Assembly: GCF_000160755.1 (NCBI RefSeq)
Contig: NZ_GG668581.1
Span: forward strand, 1 to 47,583
Direction: 5' to 3'
DNA length: 47,583 bases
From: Proteus mirabilis ATCC 29906
Lineage (GTDB): Bacteria > Pseudomonadota > Gammaproteobacteria > Enterobacterales > Enterobacteriaceae
This document shows, in pieces, positions 39,666 to 46,979 of this stretch (positions are counted from its first letter, which is position 1; each line of letters starts with the position of its first letter). Below the pieces are notes generated by a model. The model had not been told where the DNA came from. It was given only the letters and a program-made list of their open reading frames with translations, and did no database searches. The position numbers and the translations under genes were made by a program.

Positions 39666-40580
39666 TTATTCATTAAATAGGGCTAACTGTTGTTGTAAAG
39701 AGTGGTAAGGATAGCGTTGTGTCATTTGCTCAACCTTCTCTACACTCAGATGAAGCTCATACATTAAAATGGCTTTTCGCGGATGATAATTAACCATTTT
39801 TAATAACTCCGCTGCTTTTTGTGTTGTGATCCCACACACTTCACTCACAATACCTTCAGCACGTCGCTGTAATTTTTCATTACTGGCCACCACATCGACC
39901 ATCAGGTTTTTATGCACCTTACCTAAACGAGTCATTACACTGGTACTTAGCATACCTAAGATCATTTTTTGAGCCGTGCCACTTTTCATTCTTGTCGAGC
40001 CTGTTAACACTTCGGCGCCGACATCTGGCGCGATGGATAAATCGGCTATTTCACTCATCATACCTTTACCGCGGGTAGTAATTGAGAGCGTTAATGCATT
40101 GATCTGCTTTGCATACTGTAATGCAGCCACTGTAAATGGCGTGCGACCACTGGCAGCGATACCAATAACGACATCGTTAGAATTTACCTCACGGCGTTGC
40201 AACTCTTCGATAGCAGCTTGTTGATTATCTTCAATATTCTCAACGGCTTGAAGCATAGCATCATGCCCACCAGCAATAATGGCTTGTACCAGTGAGGGAG
40301 AAACGCCAAAAGTAGGCGGACATTCCGCGCTATCTAATACCGCTAATCGGCCACTTGTTCCTGCGCCGACATAAAAAATGCGTCCCCCTTGACGTAGACG
40401 TTCACAAATTTTGTCTACGGCTTTCGCGATTGCGGGTAGTTCTTTCTTTACGGCATAGGCCACGGTGATATCGGCACTATTAATTAACGAAACTAACGCT
40501 AAGGTACTTAGCTCAGAAAATTGTGCGGTCTCTTGGTTACTTTCATTTTGAAGACATAAACTCAATGCATCATCTTTCAT
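39666..40580 (-). CDS. murQ: N-acetylmuramic acid 6-phosphate etherase MurQ
   Basis: MurQ cleaves the lactyl ether of MurNAc-6-phosphate to give GlcNAc-6-phosphate and D-lactate in peptidoglycan recycling. The 304-residue product (E. coli 298) has the SIS fold with GRIFYVGAGTSGRLAVLDSAECPPT near 70 holding the catalytic Glu, and GSTRMKSGTAQKMILGM near 200. ATG at 40580 was chosen because AAGG precedes it; 40610 would start inside a palindrome. It leads the murQ-murP-murR-TSUP run. Confidence 0.95.
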   Translation of the reverse strand: MKDDALSLCLQNESNQETAQFSELSTLALVSLINSADITVAYAVKKELPAIAKAVDKICERLRQGGRIFYVGAGTSGRLAVLDSAECPPTFGVSPSLVQAIIAGGHDAMLQAVENIEDNQQAAIEELQRREVNSNDVVIGIAASGRTPFTVAALQYAKQINALTLSITTRGKGMMSEIADLSIAPDVGAEVLTGSTRMKSGTAQKMILGMLSTSVMTRLGKVHKNLMVDVVASNEKLQRRAEGIVSEVCGITTQKAAELLKMVNYHPRKAILMYELHLSVEKVEQMTQRYPYHSLQQQLALFNE

Positions 40581-40594
40581 TGTAATAACCTTAA

Positions 40595-40641
40595 TGAAAT
40601 AGTATTTCAATTAAAATTACATCTAATGAAATTTTAATTCA
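40595..40641 (-). promoter_or_regulatory. Twin palindromes upstream of murQ, candidate MurR operators
   Basis: TGAAATAGTATTTCA (40595-40609, perfect 6-bp arms) and TGAAATTTTAATTCA (40627-40641, one mismatch) have the same length and consensus and centres 32 bp apart, close to three helical turns. Position just upstream of murQ suits a dimeric RpiR-family repressor bound on one DNA face. Confidence 0.6.
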
Positions 40642-40736
40642 ATCTTATTGATGACTATTTTGTGAACAAAATCACAATACCGTAAAAACATTCAACTAAA
40701 AACAAACTTAACGCGATGTAAAAAAGATAACTTATT

Positions 40737-40772
40737 GATAATAAAGCTCTCCTGATTTTAAACAGGAGAGCT
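40737..40772 (-). terminator. Terminator of deoK
   Basis: A 10-bp stem AGCTCTCCTG / CAGGAGAGCT with an eight-base loop lies 25-50 bp past the deoK stop and is followed on the minus strand by TTTATTATC. The U-tract is modest. Confidence 0.7.
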
Positions 40773-40796
40773 GTGAGAGGTATGGCTCATTGATGG

Positions 40797-41717
40797 CTAT
40801 TTTGCTGAGCTTAAAAATTCGCTAAATTCTTCAATACTAGGATAAGAAGATTGAGTGCCTTTTCCTGTGACACTTAAACCCGAAAACATAACCGCTTTAT
40901 TTAACGCTTCTTCAATATTGCCGGTATGCACATAGTAATGAGAAAAACAGCCAATAAAAGCATCTCCAGCACCGCTGGTATCAACGGCATTAACTTCAAT
41001 GGCGGGGATATATTTCTCAATTTCCCCATTCACCCATAACGCCCCTTTTTCACCTAATGTAACAATGATATTTTTAAACCCTTTTTCGAGTAAAAAGTAG
41101 GCTGCTTCTCGAATTTCATCCAACGTATTAATTGGCATACCCGTTAAAATTTCCAGCTCTGTCTCATTGGGGACAAAAAAATCACATTGTGCGGCGATAG
41201 TGATATCTAAAGCTTTCGATGCTGGTGCAGGATTAAACAATACTGGAATATGATGTTTATTACCGAACTCAATCGCGTGATAGACCGTTTCAAGCGGGAT
41301 TTCTAATTGCAGCACAATCATACGACATTTTTTTAAACTCACCGCGGCTCTATCGATATCTTCAGCAGATAGATGCTGATTCGCGCCTTTTACGATCAAA
41401 ATACTATTGGATGATTGAGAGGTAACAAAAATAGGTGCAACACCGCTGGTGGTTCCGGGCACTTTTTCAACATAACGAGTATTAATACCATAAGACTCTA
41501 AATTCATGATGGTGTTATCTGCGAAAATATCATCTCCCACTTTGGTTAACATCATCACCTTAGAATTTAATTTTGCAGCGGCAACCGCTTGATTTGCCCC
41601 TTTCCCGCCGCAACCAATCTTAAATGCTGGCGCCTCAAGGGTTTCTCCCTCTTTTGGCATCCTATCTATATAGGTGATCAAATCCACCATATTTGAACCA
41701 ATCACTGCAATATCCAT
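40797..41717 (-). CDS. deoK: Deoxyribokinase DeoK (ribokinase family)
   Basis: A 306-residue PfkB/ribokinase-family sugar kinase. It has the N-terminal GCGGKGANQAVAAAKL motif near residue 36 and the C-terminal catalytic DTSGAGDAFIGCF near 247 with the base Asp. Sequence resembles Salmonella DeoK (MDIAVIGSNMVDLITY, KIGCGGKGANQAV), which phosphorylates 2-deoxy-D-ribose. Divergent deoC and deoR support the assignment: DeoK makes deoxyribose-5-phosphate and DeoC splits it. Confidence 0.88.
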   Translation of the reverse strand: MDIAVIGSNMVDLITYIDRMPKEGETLEAPAFKIGCGGKGANQAVAAAKLNSKVMMLTKVGDDIFADNTIMNLESYGINTRYVEKVPGTTSGVAPIFVTSQSSNSILIVKGANQHLSAEDIDRAAVSLKKCRMIVLQLEIPLETVYHAIEFGNKHHIPVLFNPAPASKALDITIAAQCDFFVPNETELEILTGMPINTLDEIREAAYFLLEKGFKNIIVTLGEKGALWVNGEIEKYIPAIEVNAVDTSGAGDAFIGCFSHYYVHTGNIEEALNKAVMFSGLSVTGKGTQSSYPSIEEFSEFLSSAK

Positions 41718-41896
41718 AGTGCCCCTCTCACCCTAATGAAAAAGTTAAAATGTTAGAATAGTTACATTTAGATAGATATATAACAATATCATGTTATTTA
41801 AATATCATTTGTGATTGTTATCCCGTTAAAAGCTCACTATTATGTTGCCAAACTAACATGAGTGATAAATAACAATCTTCTCTTAAGGAAACGATT
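41718..41896. promoter_or_regulatory. deoK/deoC divergent control region with DeoR-like operators
   Basis: TGTTAGAATAGTTACA (41751-41766) matches the E. coli deo operator TGTTAGAATTCTAACA at 13 of 16 positions. TGTTGCCAAACTAACA (41843-41858) is a weaker match (11 of 16) 92 bp away, near the deoC side. A CRP half-site TTGTGATTG lies at 41819. The two-operator layout fits DeoR looping between divergent promoters. Confidence 0.6.
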
Positions 41897-42565
41897 ATGC
41901 GTCCATTAGCTAATTATATCGATCATACTCTACTTGCTGCAGATACAACTGAAGCACAAATCAAACAATTATGTGCTGAAGCTGTTGAACACGGTTTCTT
42001 CTCTGTGTGTATTAACACTTCTTATATCCCTTTAGCAAGAACTTGCCTAACCGGAAGTGATGTAAAAGTATGTTGTGTTATCGACTTCCCATTTGGTGCA
42101 GGCTTAACAGCAACCAAAGCATTTGAAGCGGCAGAAGCTATTCGCCAAGGTGCTCAAGAAGTCGATATGGTTATCAACATTGGCATGTTAAAAAGTGGTC
42201 GTTTTGATTTTGTAAAACAAGATATTGCCGCGGTAAAAGCCGCTTGCGGAAATACAACACTAAAAGTTATTCTAGAAACATGCCTATTAACTGACGACGA
42301 AGTACGTTTAGTTTGTGAAATGTGTTGCGAAGTCGGTGTTGATTTTGTTAAAACATCAACTGGATACAGTACAATGGGTGCCACAGAACACCATGTCGCT
42401 TTAATGCGTCAAACTGTCGGTGACAAAATGGGCGTAAAAGCGTCAGGTGGTGTACGTGATCGCCAAACTGCCTTAAAGATGATCAAAGCGGGGGCAACAC
42501 GTATTGGTGCAAGTGCCAGTGTTGCGATTGTAACAGATTCAGATGCACCAGAATCAAATTACTAA
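41897..42565 (+). CDS. deoC: Deoxyribose-phosphate aldolase DeoC
   Basis: DeoC cleaves 2-deoxyribose-5-phosphate to glyceraldehyde-3-phosphate and acetaldehyde. The 222-residue product is the short DERA subtype common in Gram-positives and archaea, not the 259-residue E. coli form. The Schiff-base lysine lies in [11 protein letters not shown] near 151 and the second lysine in [11 protein letters not shown] near 181. It has a good ribosome site (AAGGA) and is followed by deoR. Confidence 0.94.
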   Translation: MRPLANYIDHTLLAADTTEAQIKQLCAEAVEHGFFSVCINTSYIPLARTCLTGSDVKVCCVIDFPFGAGLTATKAFEAAEAIRQGAQEVDMVINIGMLKSGRFDFVKQDIAAVKAACGNTTLKVILETCLLTDDEVRLVCEMCCEVGVDFVKTSTGYSTMGATEHHVALMRQTVGDKMGVKASGGVRDRQTALKMIKAGATRIGASASVAIVTDSDAPESNY

Positions 42566-42570
42566 TAGCC

Positions 42571-42597
42571 TAGCGTATCGTTATATGGGATACGCTA
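42571..42597 (+). other. Intercistronic hairpin between deoC and deoR
   Basis: A perfect 9-bp stem TAGCGTATC / GATACGCTA with a nine-base loop fills most of the 55-bp gap between deoC and deoR. No U-tract follows. It may protect the deoC message or reduce deoR expression. Confidence 0.6.
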
Positions 42598-42620
42598 TTC
42601 GATAATAGAAGGATCCTTAG

Positions 42621-43397
42621 GTGATAGAGACCAAACAGCATGAACGTTTGCGTCGCCTTAGCGAATGCATAAAACGCTCAGGCCGCATCCATCTCAAAGA
42701 TGCCGCGAGGATCCTTGAAGTATCTGAAATGACCATTCGTCGTGATCTCAGTTCAGATGTTGAAAACCCCTATCCGATGTCACTGCTTGGTGGCTATATT
42801 GTCGCATTGGCACAACCTCATAGTAACCTAATCACATCGACTAGTGATATTATCACCCCGGATCAAACCCAAGAATTACATATTCCTAATCTTGCTGCGG
42901 GCATGGTGTCTGAAGGTGATGTACTATTTTTTGATAATGGCCAACTTATTCCGACATTAATTGAGCTTATTCCTGAGAGTTTACACTTTACTGGTATTTG
43001 TTATTCGCACCGCGTTTTTCTGGCATTAAGCCGAAAGAAAAATGCGACCGTACTACTGTGTGGTGGCGAATATCGCCCTAAAAGCGACTCATTTTATAAT
43101 CCCCTCCAGCCTTGTTACCTTGATAACATAAACCCGAAAAAAGCCTTTATTTCCGCAGAGGGTGTCCACCTCGATTTTGGTGTCTCTTGCTACAACATCG
43201 ATGATCTTCATATGAAAAGAAAAGCGATGGATAAATCGATTCGCAAGATCTTACTCACCAAATACCACGCCTTCGATGAAACCGCCACAGGCAATATGGG
43301 GGATTTAGCGCAATTTGATGTCGTGATCACCGATAGAAAATTAACAGATGATTACGAAGCCTATTGCCGAAAAAGCTCAGTTAAAATTATTTATTAA
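42621..43397 (+). CDS. deoR: DeoR-type transcriptional repressor
   Basis: The 258-residue product (E. coli DeoR 252) has the DeoR helix-turn-helix (RIHLKDAARILEVSEMTIRRDLSSD, residues about 22-46), LLGGYIV, and a C-terminal sugar-phosphate sensing domain (FFDNGQLIPTLIELIPE, then LCGGEYRPKSDSF, ISAEGVHLDFGVSCYN). In E. coli, DeoR is induced by deoxyribose-5-phosphate. It starts with GTG at 42621 after AAGGA. It presumably represses deoK and deoC. Confidence 0.9.
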   Translation: MIETKQHERLRRLSECIKRSGRIHLKDAARILEVSEMTIRRDLSSDVENPYPMSLLGGYIVALAQPHSNLITSTSDIITPDQTQELHIPNLAAGMVSEGDVLFFDNGQLIPTLIELIPESLHFTGICYSHRVFLALSRKKNATVLLCGGEYRPKSDSFYNPLQPCYLDNINPKKAFISAEGVHLDFGVSCYNIDDLHMKRKAMDKSIRKILLTKYHAFDETATGNMGDLAQFDVVITDRKLTDDYEAYCRKSSVKIIY

Positions 43398-43473
43398 CCC
43401 AAAAGAAAAATCTCACTGTTCCCTAATTTACTTTTTTTGGTAAACAGAAAGAAAAATCACGCTACTTTTTTAA

Positions 43474-43502
43474 TTGCTAAAGTGAAAAAAAGTGATTACT
43501 AT
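43474..43502 (+). promoter_or_regulatory. Sigma-70-like promoter of rtcB2-prfH
   Basis: TTGCTA (43474-43479) and TACTAT (43497-43502) are separated by exactly 17 bp, four and five matches of six to consensus. Transcription would start near 43509, giving a leader of about 140 nt before rtcB2. No sigma-54 -24/-12 elements and no rtcR are visible, unlike the E. coli rtcBA locus. Confidence 0.6.
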
Positions 43503-43538
43503 TCGCCTGATTTATTATTTTCCATTTCACAGAACTGC

Positions 43539-43599
43539 AAGGAGGTATCCCATGACAACAACAAATATGAATACTCTTTGCGGACAATCTCAAAAGTAA
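43539..43599 (+). CDS. 15-codon upstream ORF in the rtcB2 leader
   Basis: A consensus Shine-Dalgarno AAGGAGGT (43539-43546) five bases before ATG 43552 drives a short frame reading MTTTNMNTLCGQSQK and ending TAA (43597-43599). AAGGAGGTATCC also extends pairing to the 16S tail with one bulge (full complement AAGGAGGTGATCC). The rtcB2 gene itself has no comparable ribosome site. A regulatory leader peptide is the likely reading. Confidence 0.55.
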
Positions 43600-43620
43600 T
43601 CCTTTCTTTTTACTGTCCGC
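43580..43620 (+). promoter_or_regulatory. Leader hairpin overlapping the upstream ORF
   Basis: Inverted repeat GCGGACA (43580-43586) / TGTCCGC (43614-43620), with extra inner GTAA/TTAC pairing. The 5' arm lies within codons 10-12 of the upstream ORF, so a translating or stalled ribosome would block it. TGTCC can also pair with GGACA at 43666-43670, at the start of rtcB2. A T-rich stretch (43630-43637) follows but is too distant for a standard terminator. Confidence 0.5.
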
Positions 43621-43651
43621 CAATCACGTTATTTTTTATCCTTTACAATAT

Positions 43652-44800
43652 ATGGATTGGAATATGGACAAGTGTGTTCATTATTTATCTGATCGCGTTT
43701 GTTATATCGCCTCAGATAAAACTTGGATTGAAAGTAAAGCAATCCAACAACTAGTAACAACCGCTCAACTTCCTGAAATGGCTTATGTCACTGGCATGCC
43801 AGACTTACATCCCGGTCGTGGTTATCCCATTGGAGCGGCTTTTTTTTCTGTTAACCGTTTTTACCCTGCTTTAGTCGGTAATGACATTGGCTGTGGTATG
43901 ACACTGTTTCAAACAGAATTTAACCATAGCAAACTCAATTTAGATAAAATAGAAAAAAAATTGAGCGAAATGAGTGATATCGCGCCCATCGAATGGTTGA
44001 TAGATAATTTACCTGCAGATATGCAAAATCATCCATTTGCTCACTCATTAGGCTCTATTGGTGGTGGAAATCACTTTGCTGAATTCCAACAAATTGACCA
44101 AGTTATTAATCAAGCATTGTTTACAAACAGTGGTATTAATAAAAAACAATTATTGCTATTGGTGCATAGTGGTTCACGTGGTTTAGGGCAATCTATTTTA
44201 CGTGCTCACACAGAGCAATTTGGCCATCAAGGATTGGTCGCGAATACAGACGCTGCCAATGACTACTTACAAGCCCATGACCATGCTCTTAATTATGCTA
44301 AGCTCAATCGCCACTTGATTGGCCATAGAATGATGGAACAAATTCATACACAAGGAACGGTTATTACTGATGTTAACCATAATCTGGTAGAGCCTTGCGA
44401 ATTATATAATCAACAAGGATGGTTACATCGCAAAGGGGCGACGCCCGCTCATCACGAAATTGTGGTTATTCCTGGTTCACGTGGTGATCACAGTTATCTC
44501 GTTAAGCCTATTATCTCTGAATTAAGCCTTCATTCTCTACCACATGGTGCGGGTAGAAAGTGGATGCGAACGGAGTGTAAAGGCCGTTTATCACATCGAT
44601 TTACGCCATTACAGCTCTCACGCACAGCACTAGGTAGCCGTATTATTTGTGCTAATAAACAATTAATTTATGAGGAAGCGCCTCAATCGTATAAATCAAT
44701 TGAAACTGTTATAGAAAGTATGAGGAGTCTTGGTTTAATTGAGGTTATCGCCCGCTTAAAACCGGTTATTACTTATAAAACCAGTGGGGAGATAGCATAA
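43652..44800 (+). CDS. RtcB2-type RNA ligase
   Basis: RtcB ligases join 2',3'-cyclic phosphate or 3'-phosphate to 5'-OH RNA ends through a GMP-histidine intermediate with Mn2+. The 382-residue protein is shorter than E. coli RtcB (408). Active-site motifs are complete: GNDIGCGM (Asp78, Cys81), GGGNHFAEFQ (His141), HSGSRGLGQ (His172) and LPHGAGRKWMR (His298, the guanylated His by alignment to SHGAGR). The prfH-linked form (RtcB2) repairs 16S rRNA cut at the decoding centre. The start could be 43652 or 43664; neither has a strong ribosome site. prfH overlaps its stop (TAATG). Confidence 0.88.
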   Translation: MDWNMDKCVHYLSDRVCYIASDKTWIESKAIQQLVTTAQLPEMAYVTGMPDLHPGRGYPIGAAFFSVNRFYPALVGNDIGCGMTLFQTEFNHSKLNLDKIEKKLSEMSDIAPIEWLIDNLPADMQNHPFAHSLGSIGGGNHFAEFQQIDQVINQALFTNSGINKKQLLLLVHSGSRGLGQSILRAHTEQFGHQGLVANTDAANDYLQAHDHALNYAKLNRHLIGHRMMEQIHTQGTVITDVNHNLVEPCELYNQQGWLHRKGATPAHHEIVVIPGSRGDHSYLVKPIISELSLHSLPHGAGRKWMRTECKGRLSHRFTPLQLSRTALGSRIICANKQLIYEEAPQSYKSIETVIESMRSLGLIEVIARLKPVITYKTSGEIA

Positions 44801-45411
44801 TGTTATTACAATTTTCTTCAGCACAAGGCCCCGAAGAATGCTGTATAGCGGTAGAAAAAACATTGAATTATTTTCTAACCGTCACAGAGCAGCGGCAAGT
44901 TGATGTGATAATTCTTGAGCAAGAGCCATCGCGTTATGGTTTAAAGTCAGTATTAGTATCGCTTAAAGGTGCAGAGGCTAAAGCTATCGCACAACAATGG
45001 TCAGGCACAGTGCAATGGCAATGTACAAGTACTTTAAGACCTAAACATAAACGCAAAAATTGGTTTATCGGTATCGCTTATTTTGAACCACCACAAGAAA
45101 TCCAAGACACCGAAATTTTATTTGAAACCATGCGCGCCAATGGCCCCGGAGGACAACATGTTAATAAAACGAGTTCAGCTGTCAGAGCGACGCATATTGC
45201 AACAGGCATTAGCGTCAAGATCCAGTCTCAGCGAAGCCAACATGCTAATAAAAAATTAGCGAAACAGCTTATTGCTTGGCATCTAAATCATTATCTATCC
45301 CAACAGCAAGCTTCATTTAATAACCAGCGGCACCTAGCTCATCACCGAGTGATCCGTGGTAATGCAACTCATTGTTTTTATGGACGTGAGTTTTTACCAA
45401 TAACGAAATAA
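44800..45411 (+). CDS. prfH: Peptide chain release factor homologue PrfH
   Basis: The 203-residue product has a class-I release factor catalytic domain with GPGGQHVNKTSSAVR (GGQ at 117-119), which triggers peptidyl-tRNA hydrolysis, but lacks the stop-codon-reading domain of RF1/RF2. Published work shows that PrfH rescues ribosomes stalled by cleavage in the 16S decoding centre so that the linked RtcB2 can religate the rRNA. Its ATG overlaps the rtcB2 stop, so the two are translationally coupled. Unlike the K-12 prfH, which is degenerate, this copy looks intact. Confidence 0.92.
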   Translation: MLLQFSSAQGPEECCIAVEKTLNYFLTVTEQRQVDVIILEQEPSRYGLKSVLVSLKGAEAKAIAQQWSGTVQWQCTSTLRPKHKRKNWFIGIAYFEPPQEIQDTEILFETMRANGPGGQHVNKTSSAVRATHIATGISVKIQSQRSQHANKKLAKQLIAWHLNHYLSQQQASFNNQRHLAHHRVIRGNATHCFYGREFLPITK

Positions 45412-45425
45412 CTCATATAAAACTA

Positions 45426-45450
45426 AAGCCACGTTATTAAATCGTGGCTT
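45426..45450 (+). terminator. Stem-loop after prfH
   Basis: An 8-bp inverted repeat AAGCCACG / CGTGGCTT with a nine-base AT-rich loop lies 15-40 bp after prfH. No proper U-tract follows, so termination strength is uncertain. Confidence 0.5.
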
Positions 45451-45886
45451 AACTGACTAATAAATCTAATAATTAAACCATCACTGTGATCTTAAATAAT
45501 AAAATCGGTTATACATCTTAGTAGATAGCGAAAATAAAAACGCATCAGCGATGTTAAATGCCATCAGTATAAGATAGAGGGTTATTATTAATTCACTTTA
45601 GTGATGATTAGCCATCTATCACGACTTTTAATTACTATTTCATTTAACATTAGACCTGATTTTATACTATAAAAACAAAGCTTTAACACTATAGAGTAGT
45701 AATAGAAAACATTTTAAAACGATCAAATATGCATCATCAATTATTGATTTATGACGTTCAATAAAGATATATACTTATATTTTAATATCAAAGATGCCTA
45801 GAAGTAATTTCTTATCATTACTATATTACTCAATAAACTACTACTATATGAGTATTTTTTAACAAAGCACTATTGTGATAATATTA
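45451..45886. other. AT-rich gap between prfH and the XRE gene
   Basis: About 430 bp without a recognisable gene, RNA or repeat. It is strongly A/T-rich, consistent with acquired or decaying sequence beside the rtcB2-prfH unit. Confidence 0.4.
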
Positions 45887-46144
45887 TTAGTGATAATAAT
45901 TATTTAATTGGCTATCCTTATTTTGCTGACTAACAGTTGATTTTAGTAATAAACTTTGTGGTGACACTTTCAAAATAATCGCAATACATATTAATTCATC
46001 AACGGTTATCTTAGTATAACCATTTTCTAATTTTAGATAATATTGCTCTGTCATCCCTAACTGTAATGCAATTTTCGAACTTGATATATTTAATTCTTTT
46101 CTTCTATTTTGTATTCTTTTCCCTACCACTGTATTGATCATCAT
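45887..46144 (-). CDS. Small XRE-family DNA-binding protein
   Basis: An 85-residue protein with a single helix-turn-helix (KRIQNRRKELNISSSKIALQL, then MTEQYYLKLENGYTKI) spanning residues 9-64. Length and N-terminus recall MrpJ-type regulators, which are numerous in Proteus and usually close fimbrial operons, but no fimbrial gene is present and the MrpJ-type SQQQ-x-SRYE motif is not seen. ATG at 46144 follows GAGGGG; 46141 is an alternative. A nested dyad lies 58-112 bp upstream and may be its operator. Confidence 0.75.
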   Translation of the reverse strand: MMINTVVGKRIQNRRKELNISSSKIALQLGMTEQYYLKLENGYTKITVDELICIAIILKVSPQSLLLKSTVSQQNKDSQLNNYYH

Positions 46145-46969
46145 ATACGCCCCTCAATGACAGGTAACCCTAATGATGATTCTAGTACAAATTGATAAAA
46201 ACGATCAATAAAAAGATTACGATAGCTAACAGCTATCAAAAAACAAGCATTGATCGGTAGTAACAATACTTAGATAGATATACCTATAAATGCGTTTTTT
46301 AAGTATTAAATTTTAATAATTTACCTTAATAAAGATTATTATCTAAACAAAAGCCTAATTTACAGTTAATATAATGTTAAAAAATTAATACTTGCATGTA
46401 TAAATAAAAATATATTTTAAATTTAAAGATAAAAATAATCTCCACCAATAACTATATTTATAAAAATATATCAAATATGATATTACTTATAATATTACCA
46501 TAGCATAAAAATGCTTTCTTATAAGCATTTCAAAGAATAGAATAATTAGCTATTTTTACTTATAGATATTTTGAGTCTATTATTTTATTTTTTTTAAAAT
46601 ACGACTAAAAATAGTACAAAATGTAAGAATGGTTGTTATTCTATAATAAAACAGATTTACCTATTAGAATCTTTAAAATAAAGATAAAACCATTTTTAAT
46701 AGTAAAATCAAAAAAAATGAGCGATTAGAGGATGTTTTACCATTTTATTTTTATATTGTATTTAATAGAGTGAGGAAGATGTTTGAGACATTAAAATCAC
46801 TATTGTTACGTTAAGTATCAAGATGTTGCAAAGAAATTAAAAAACAATGTTATTATAACAGATATGAATAATTAAACATATTTCTGTACTTCTTCTATAA
46901 AATAAGATTTTATACGACTATATTAATAAACTTTCGCATTCGCTATCATTCAGCCATTCACTTATTATC
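46145..46969. other. Very AT-rich region without clear genes
   Basis: About 825 bp, visibly richer in A and T than the core genes. It contains the nested dyad at 46202-46256, a hairpin AAATGCTT/AAGCATTT (46509-46530), and an 11-codon frame at 46779-46814 after GAGGAAG that continues sensibly (YQDVAKKLKNN) only after a one-base shift. No gene can be supported. Confidence 0.45.
46202..46256. promoter_or_regulatory. Nested dyad upstream of the XRE gene
   Basis: Outer arms CGATCAAT (46202-46209) / ATTGATCG (46249-46256) and inner arms GATAGCT (46221-46227) / AGCTATC (46231-46237) share exactly the same centre, 46229. This concentric symmetry suggests a regulator-binding site, possibly autoregulation of the XRE protein. 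Confidence 0.55.
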
Positions 46970-46979
46970 TAAAATACCC

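Noticed and set aside
43600-43645. Classical intrinsic terminator in the rtcB2 leader
   Set aside because: The stem ends at 43620 and the T run begins near 43630; the gap is too long for standard rho-independent termination.
43437-43754. A 105-codon frame upstream of and overlapping rtcB2
   Set aside because: It lacks an ATG start, overlaps rtcB2 by about 100 bp in another frame, contains the strong-SD short ORF in a different frame, and its hydrophobic tail looks like an artefact of T-rich sequence.
45412-46979. CRISPR array or tRNA genes in the AT-rich right part
   Set aside because: No regularly spaced repeats and no cloverleaf-like sequence were found by eye.
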